64,000 bases of DNA from Kryptolebias marmoratus (taxonomy: Eukaryota; Chordata; Actinopteri; Cyprinodontiformes; Rivulidae): assembly GCF_001649575.2 (NCBI RefSeq), contig NC_051441.1, positions 11,536,306 through 11,600,305 of the forward strand, given 5' to 3'. A program made the translations under genes and the position numbers. The notes below the pieces were generated by a model. It had not been told where the DNA came from, searched no databases, and saw only the letters and a program-made list of their open reading frames with translations. The first letter of the stretch is position 1. Each line of letters starts with the position of its first letter. This document shows, piece by piece, positions 58,915 to 64,000 of this stretch.

Positions 58915-61475
58915 GCCAGAGCTGCGGTGCATTGTAGTTGCATTGCATGTGTGTCTTATAGGAGTGCAATGTACCTGCAGTGCAACACAGAGCTGGGCCA
59001 CGAACAGAACACACTCAGGGTGAGACGGATTTTGTGTCGGGGTGTGTTTTTGTTACTGCGTCACAGATTCTACGCCGTGCCTGCCATCATTCAGCATGGT
59101 CTCCCAATCCCAAACAAGCTGATTTTCCCTTTCACATTTCCCTCAGTTTTCCCAAACATTACACATTTGTCACATGACCTTTTCTATGGGGCTAAAATGT
59201 ATCGTATTTATGAACTCATCGTGTTAGTTTCTGTTTTGTTTTTTTTTGTTTTCCCACAGGTTGTTGAGTTGCTGGTGTGCGATCTCCTGTTGGTTTTGAG
59301 GACAAATATCTGGCACGTGCAGCAGCAGGGGCCAGCGAGTCCCACAGGGCCGGTGTCGGTGGGCACCACTGGCCCTGCGAGCCTTCATCAGGCCTCGCCA
59401 CCTGAACTCCAGGGCTTTCAGCAAGATCTCAGCTCCCTACGCAAGCTGGCACAGAGCTTCAGGCCTGCCATGCGAAGGGTAAGCCTGAACATGCCGGCCA
59501 CTAGCTGTTCATATGAGCTGGGTACAGAAGTGTTTGGTGTCTGCGGAGTTTGAAGGGGATTCTCAGTCTTGTTGATGTACAGTTTGTCTGAAACAGGACT
59601 AAATATTCAGTCACAATAATACAATAATAGAATGGCTATACATACTGTGACATGGTGCTGCTGAAGCGTAGTTGTTGAGCACATTTAAACAAAAACTCAT
59701 CAAATCTTAAACCCCATATAGTAAAGTTTAATGCACAGACATTAGGATGGATCAGGTGCAAACAGTACTCTGCAAAATATTTTAAACTGCTCCGAATGTT
59801 TATGATATTTTGCTTCCAATGAGCCACTCTTTCATGCAGTCTTTCAAAGTGGTCCTAATCAGTAGATCTCCAGGCTTTCTGATGGAATTTTCAAAGTTTT
59901 CTGGCTGCTTTTTTCTCTCATTTTTCTGTCCTTACACCAAACCATGACAGCATATGGTGTAATGTGTGCTTTAAGTGGAGAACAAAATGAGGAGCAGGCC
60001 TAAAAGACTTTCTACAGTCAGTTAACAGTGTCTTTAAGAAGCAGGGGGAAAAAAACGACCAGACAGAACCTGAGAGGCGGATAATCCTTCATTTTATTAT
60101 TTACTGTGTACGTTTTCAGCTAATAGCTTTTTGAGAATCACAATGTTGGTGCTAAAATGCTATTTTATGTGTGCTAATTTGTTATTTTGGTGTTTTTCAT
60201 AGATTCGGCTAAAGAAACTGGGAACCCCAGACTTTGTGCGTAAAGATTCGATTTAAAATAGGCTTTTTGCTAAATTGTCTATCTACAGAAATGATGCTCG
60301 TTCATCTCTTGAATGCAGGAGCCTGTTTATGCCTGAATGATTCATAGGGAAGAGTCAGAGTTAAGTGAATTAAATAAAAAAACATTTCCAGCATCCAAAG
60401 TTTGAAATAAAACCTGAAACACTTTCAGAAAATCTAAAGAACTCTACATTAAAATATTCCATGTTATTAAATGATGGCTCAAAATCTTTTCAGTGCTGTA
60501 CAGGGCACAAATTAAAATAAAAATGTTGTTTGAAGATTTGCAAAAACTTCCTGTGAACGTCTTTGCAGGCTGTGCGTGCTACCATCCTCGGTAAAAAGAG
60601 AAAATTGGAAGGAGCTGCAGCGCTCACACACACACACACACACACACACAGAGCCCGAGGCCAGTTTGTTCACAGAGCTTTTTAAGTCTCTCTGAGGTAG
60701 AGCAGAACATTACGTGTGAGTCATCATCCCTCGCTCTGGTTCCTCCCCCCCTCTTCGCCTCTGCGCCTCTCATCTCTCTGCCCTCCGTCTCGTTCCAGTT
60801 GTTCCTCCACGAAGCCACAGCCAGGCTGATGGCGGGAGCCAGTCCCACCAGAACCCATCAGCTTCTGGATCGCTCGCTGCGACGCAGAGCAACACCGGGA
60901 GCCAAGACAGGTGAGTGTGTGAGCAGGTTGCTGCCAAGTTTAGGTAATTCAGCTAATCTGAATGAGTAATTTCAGGTATTTTAGCAGCGTTGTGTTTATT
61001 ATATTCATCCACAAGGACAACCACTCATCTCTGTTGAGTTTATTTAGCCTGTTTTGCAACAAAAAGAGCTTCAGTGCTGATCTTTGCCTAACAGTTTAGT
61101 GCATTTGTTTAAAAAAACAAACAAACATAATGCATTACATGTAGTATAAGATAGTTACAAGTTTGCCTTATTTGTTCCTCATAAATTGTCACTATGCATA
61201 TAAGAACCCCCGCGGCTTGATTGGCTCGAAATGTTTCGTGTTTTCTGCGTGCAGAGGAGTTTGAGGCGCGGCCAGGCCAGCGGGAGCAGGCGGAGGCCGT
61301 GATGCTGGCGTGCCGCTACCTTCCTCCCTCCTTCCTGTCAGCTCCGGGTCAAAGGGTGGGCATGCTGGCGGATGCGGCCCGCACTTTGGAGAAGCTGGGA
61401 GACAAACGGACCCTCCACGACTGCCAGCAGATGATCATCAAACTGGGCAGCGGCACCACCGTCACCAACAGCTAA
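49641..61475 (+). CDS. srebf1: Sterol regulatory element-binding protein 1 (SREBP-1)
   Basis: ER-membrane transcription factor released by SCAP-dependent Golgi proteolysis to activate fatty-acid and sterol synthesis genes. Nineteen exons: 49641-49746, 51685-52236, 53771-53922, 54017-54154, 54235-54453, 54611-54725, 54891-55048, 55599-55815, 55923-56107, 56211-56472, 56675-56841, 57120-57288, 57423-57531, 57652-57761, 58249-58381, 58504-58669, 59260-59478, 60799-60910 and 61255-61475. They encode 1,169 residues (human SREBP-1a 1,147). Visible in order: an acidic activation domain with [13 protein letters not shown]; a Ser/Pro/Gln-rich region; bHLH-Zip at about 357-430 with [19 protein letters not shown], keeping the SREBP-specific tyrosine; the S2P region [20 protein letters not shown] at about 500; the lumenal S1P site RSVL at about 544; a second membrane segment at about 560-585; and the SCAP-binding regulatory domain ending [10 protein letters not shown]. 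The long acidic exon 1 corresponds to the 1a-type N-terminus. Intron 16 hosts mir-33. Confidence 0.98.
50593..50650 (+). repeat. Tandem 29-bp duplication with two CCAAT boxes in srebf1 intron 1
   Basis: AGCCGCGCTCTGATTGG plus GAGAGCGATC occurs twice back to back, each unit with one inverted CCAAT box and an inner inverted repeat GCTCT/AGAGC. It lies 3' of exon 1, where mammals place the SREBP-1c promoter. Confidence 0.8.
51085..51415 (+). mobile_element. Copy of repeat family M in srebf1 intron 1
   Basis: Shares AACTTCAAGGTGGCTGCCAC, GATCTTGCAATAATGCATGA and AAGGTGGCAGGCATTATGCG with the 35120 copy. The left end is degraded. Confidence 0.65.
58876..58911. repeat. GT microsatellite abutting the mir-33 hairpin
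   Basis: About 18 GT dinucleotides ending roughly 15 nt before the mature miR-33-5p sequence. Confidence 0.95.
58915..58996 (+). ncRNA. mir33: microRNA mir-33 precursor, intronic in srebf1
   Basis: miR-33-5p occupies 58927-58947 (GTGCATTGTAGTTGCATTGC plus A), identical to the vertebrate miR-33a sequence. The 3p arm is 58967-58988 (CAATGTACCTGCAGTGCAAC plus AC). The arms pair: GCATTG with CAGTGC, and GTTGCATTGCA with TGCAATGTAC across one bulge, with a short loop at about 58948-58964. It lies on the sense strand of the srebf1 intron between exons 16 and 17 (58670-59259), the same host-gene arrangement as human MIR33B in SREBF1. Known targets of the family include the sterol exporter ABCA1 and fatty-acid oxidation genes, opposing or complementing the host. 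Confidence 0.97.
60628..60650. repeat. CA microsatellite in srebf1 intron 17
   Basis: About 11 CA dinucleotides. Confidence 0.9.
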
Positions 61476-62592
61476 AGCACCTGAGAGACCTGCATGGACG
61501 CTTGTATACAGAAACATCTCTTATATACGACGGCGCACAGAGACAGAAAAGAAACACGCTTCCAAAAAACACAAAACCAACCAGGGGTGCACCTTCTTCT
61601 CATTTGGGCTGTCTTTCCCACTCAACCTCCCCCCACATGTGAATGCACTTGTACAGATCCCGACTGTAACTCTGGATGATCAGGACAACGTTCTTCTTCT
61701 TCTTCTTCTTGTGAGAATGCGCTGCAGTGTCACACTTTGACCACAGAGAGGAGCCACCGCACCCCTGAGGTCAACGGGGAGACGTCAGGCGATCAGAGCT
61801 GTGGCCCCTGCAGTCAGTCATCGCAGTTCCACCTCCGCCACGAGGGCTCAGCGTTGGGGGTGAGGGTGAGGGGTGTGATTCGCTGCAGCGTGACGCGTCT
61901 CTTTATCTGTAAGAGGAAAACAAAACAACCAAACTTTTGATTTGACCGTCGGGCTTGTTATGTGGGAACCTGCTCCTCAAGCGTTTTGAAGTTTCCTCGA
62001 GTTGTGATGATCTGTCTGAGCCCCACGTCTTTATCTGCACTAGGCCTGTGAGGCTGCTTTTAATGAGCTAAAATAATAATATTATGGCTTTATAAACTTA
62101 TTTTCATAGAGGCTGTGTATTTGTTTTGCTGTGTACATATTTTACTATGTATTTATAATTTGAAGAAAAACAAACTTTGATTAGGCAGGGTTTTCTTTCC
62201 TTTTGCAAAGGCAGAGTTGTAAACGCTTATTGTGTCCCCTTAAATTTCTGTTCATGGTCAATGGTGTCATTACTGTATCAGATAAATGTCAAACTGGTGA
62301 CATAATCAAGTTATTGTCTTAACTGTTGACCCCCTGAGGTGCTGGACTTTATCCAACCATGATATCAGAAGCAGTGTTCAGTTCTGGGGCTGGAAACTAA
62401 CACAAAACTTTAACATTTCTGAAGGAGGAAATTCTTTTCTCCTTTTTAAATAATTGACTTGTTTTTCCCCAAAAAGGACCTATAATAATTTTTCTTTTGT
62501 AACTCCAACATAAAGGGCAATATTTGCTCTTTTTAGCCTTTGTGGTTTCATATCTTCAGTAAAACCACAAGTTTTCCATGATTTTAAATAAA
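61476..62592 (+). other. srebf1 3' UTR ending in a poly(A) signal
   Basis: From the stop codon to AATAAA at 62587-62592. It includes a TTC run near 61690. Cleavage site inferred. Confidence 0.6.
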
Positions 62593-63574
62593 AAAAACAA
62601 CAAAAAATGTGGAGTTGAGGTGAGCATGAAGCTGCCAGAGTTTTATGTTCTGTAACTGACATCCGTTTCAACTTTATCACATGTAAAAATTAAATCATTT
62701 TGTAAAGAAGTGTACCGTGATGCTTTGATTTTCATTTTTAAATATGATACCAGAAGATGGACGTTTGAAGGCAGATTATCTCCCTCATTATTAAGCCTAG
62801 TTGCAGACATTACAGCTGAAAATTGCATGTTTTTTTATCTTCTCAGTCGTATTTCTGATGTTTGGAAAGAAACTTACTCAAAGGTGCTGATCCCACTCCT
62901 CGAGATCATTACTGATCCACATTTGACCTGCGTCCTTGTCAAGGTGATTGTGACCGATCGATGGATGGAGTGCTTTTATTTTTAATATTTCATTTCCTCA
63001 TTAGTTTGACTTTAGGCAACATCTTGGCACCAACTGCTTCCATTAAAGTTTTAAAGGGTTTGGTGGAAGCCCAAAGACGAAGGCTGCAAGTGAAAACTAC
63101 ACAAAACAAAACTGTAATGGAAAATCTTTCAAGAAGCTACGTAAGCAGCACCGGCGGAGTCACTGCAGGACCTGCTTGCAACAACGTATTCAGTTGTGAG
63201 GCAGAAGACAAGCCAAGACTGCAGTGTGTCATATCACATCTTCATCCAGGGTTAGTTGTGATTTTATCTTGGTTTCCTTTGAATCGGTCCAACGGTTTGG
63301 AGAAGGGAGTCAGAGACCAGGCGCAGGCTGACACATAAGAGACCATCTTCTACAAATTATGAAGGTTATTCAGAAATCAGATTTGTTGGAATTCTGGGAC
63401 ACGTCTTCAGTAGCGGGCCTCGGGTCTGTTGGGTGTTTCAGCTCACCTAAGAGAGACCAGCCTGAGAAAGATCAGCCTTTGGCTGGCGTCCCCTGGCCTG
63501 TTGGGGTTTGTCGTTTAGACGTTCAACTAGAGTGGTCAGTTTGCTTGTTTTTGTCAGAAACTGTTTTGTAAGCT
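62593..63574. other. Intergenic DNA downstream of srebf1, no gene recognised
   Basis: Open frames of up to 125 codons occur but show no recognised domain, no splice continuity and no promoter or poly(A) logic. An unannotated longer srebf1 3' UTR is possible. Confidence 0.45.
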
Positions 63575-63735
63575 TGTTCTTTCGGCCGCTCTTCTCTGCG
63601 GTGGTCACCACAGCGAACAAACTCGCAGCAGAGATTCGGCAGATGTTTCATACCAGATGACGCAATCCGGGCTCGCACCTGCAGCCTCAGGATTACAAGA
63701 CTGACACTGACCGACGAGCTGCCGTGTTCCTCCGG
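63575..63735 (-). mobile_element. tRNA-derived SINE
   Basis: Read on the minus strand it starts with GCAGCTCGTCGGTCAGTGTC (A-box-like) and has GGTGCGAGCCC (B-box-like). It then continues GATTGCGTCATCTGGTATGA and on to GTGGTGACCACCGCAGAGAA. This is the layout of a common teleost tRNA-head SINE. Confidence 0.65.
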
Positions 63736-64000
63736 TAAGCTCACAGGAATATCCTACAAATATTCTACTGTGATTAGAGGATCAGAGGACAGGACGATCG
63801 GAGACCTTAGCATCTTCTCAGGTAGTACTCAGGTGAAAATACTTCCTGTATGCCAGATGCTTTCAGATATACACTGGGCCCTTCAAACCAAGCTAGTGGT
63901 TAGTTTATTAATCATCCTTCTGGTAAAGATGAAAAACTCAGTGACTTTTCTTCCAGTTATCTGAAAGTGACAAAAAGTGTTCCTCAAAGTTGTGTTTTAG

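Noticed and set aside
58876..59553. 225-codon open frame beginning with alternating Cys-Val
   Set aside because: It starts in the GT microsatellite, crosses the mir-33 hairpin and only then enters real srebf1 exon 17. It is chance read-through of an intron.
62710..63338. Candidate small genes downstream of srebf1
   Set aside because: The open frames are short, overlap, have no recognisable domain and no supporting signals; best treated as intergenic or extended 3' UTR.

Overview
The window is nuclear DNA from a ray-finned (teleost) fish. Genes are split into many short exons with GT-AG introns. Intergenic DNA is AT-rich and carries tRNA-derived SINEs, MITE-like elements and microsatellites. 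Every protein I could assemble is a clear vertebrate orthologue. I cannot name the species from sequence alone. All gene models were spliced by hand from the bases; reading phase closes exactly across every exon for all nine genes.

Layout, left to right: ndufb10 (+, complex I subunit), rps2 (-, ribosomal protein uS5), rnf151 (-, RING E3), tbl3 (+, SSU-processome WD40 protein), noxo1 (-, NADPH oxidase organizer), then about 3 kb without a recognised gene, gid4 (-, substrate receptor of the CTLH E3 ligase), drc3 (-, ciliary dynein regulatory complex), tom1l2 (+, endosomal VHS/GAT adaptor) and srebf1 (+, SREBP-1) with an intronic mir-33 hairpin. The left five genes match the gene order of human 16p13.3 (NDUFB10-RPS2-RNF151-TBL3-NOXO1). 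The right four match human 17p11.2 (GID4-DRC3-TOM1L2-SREBF1, with ATPAF2 missing here). The window therefore spans the join of two blocks that are separate in human.

The genes do not form a pathway. The exception is the srebf1/mir-33 pair, which encodes a lipid-synthesis transcription factor and, within its intron, a microRNA of sterol control. Upstream of srebf1 is a module resembling a sterol-responsive promoter (SRE, NF-Y box, CRE), suggesting autoregulation.

Most notable signals: (1) two introns in drc3 that only make sense as U12-type AT-AC introns, plus one GC-AG intron in the same gene; (2) mir-33 conserved inside srebf1; (3) an SRE + CCAAT + CRE cluster and a separate CRE/ATF array upstream of srebf1; (4) a perfect RFX X-box just upstream of the inferred drc3 promoter; (5) a 44-bp minisatellite that runs into the last codons of noxo1; (6) paired NRF-1 sites at ndufb10; (7) a 75-nt in-frame, probably cassette, exon in tom1l2. 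No viral, toxin, prokaryotic or CRISPR feature was seen.
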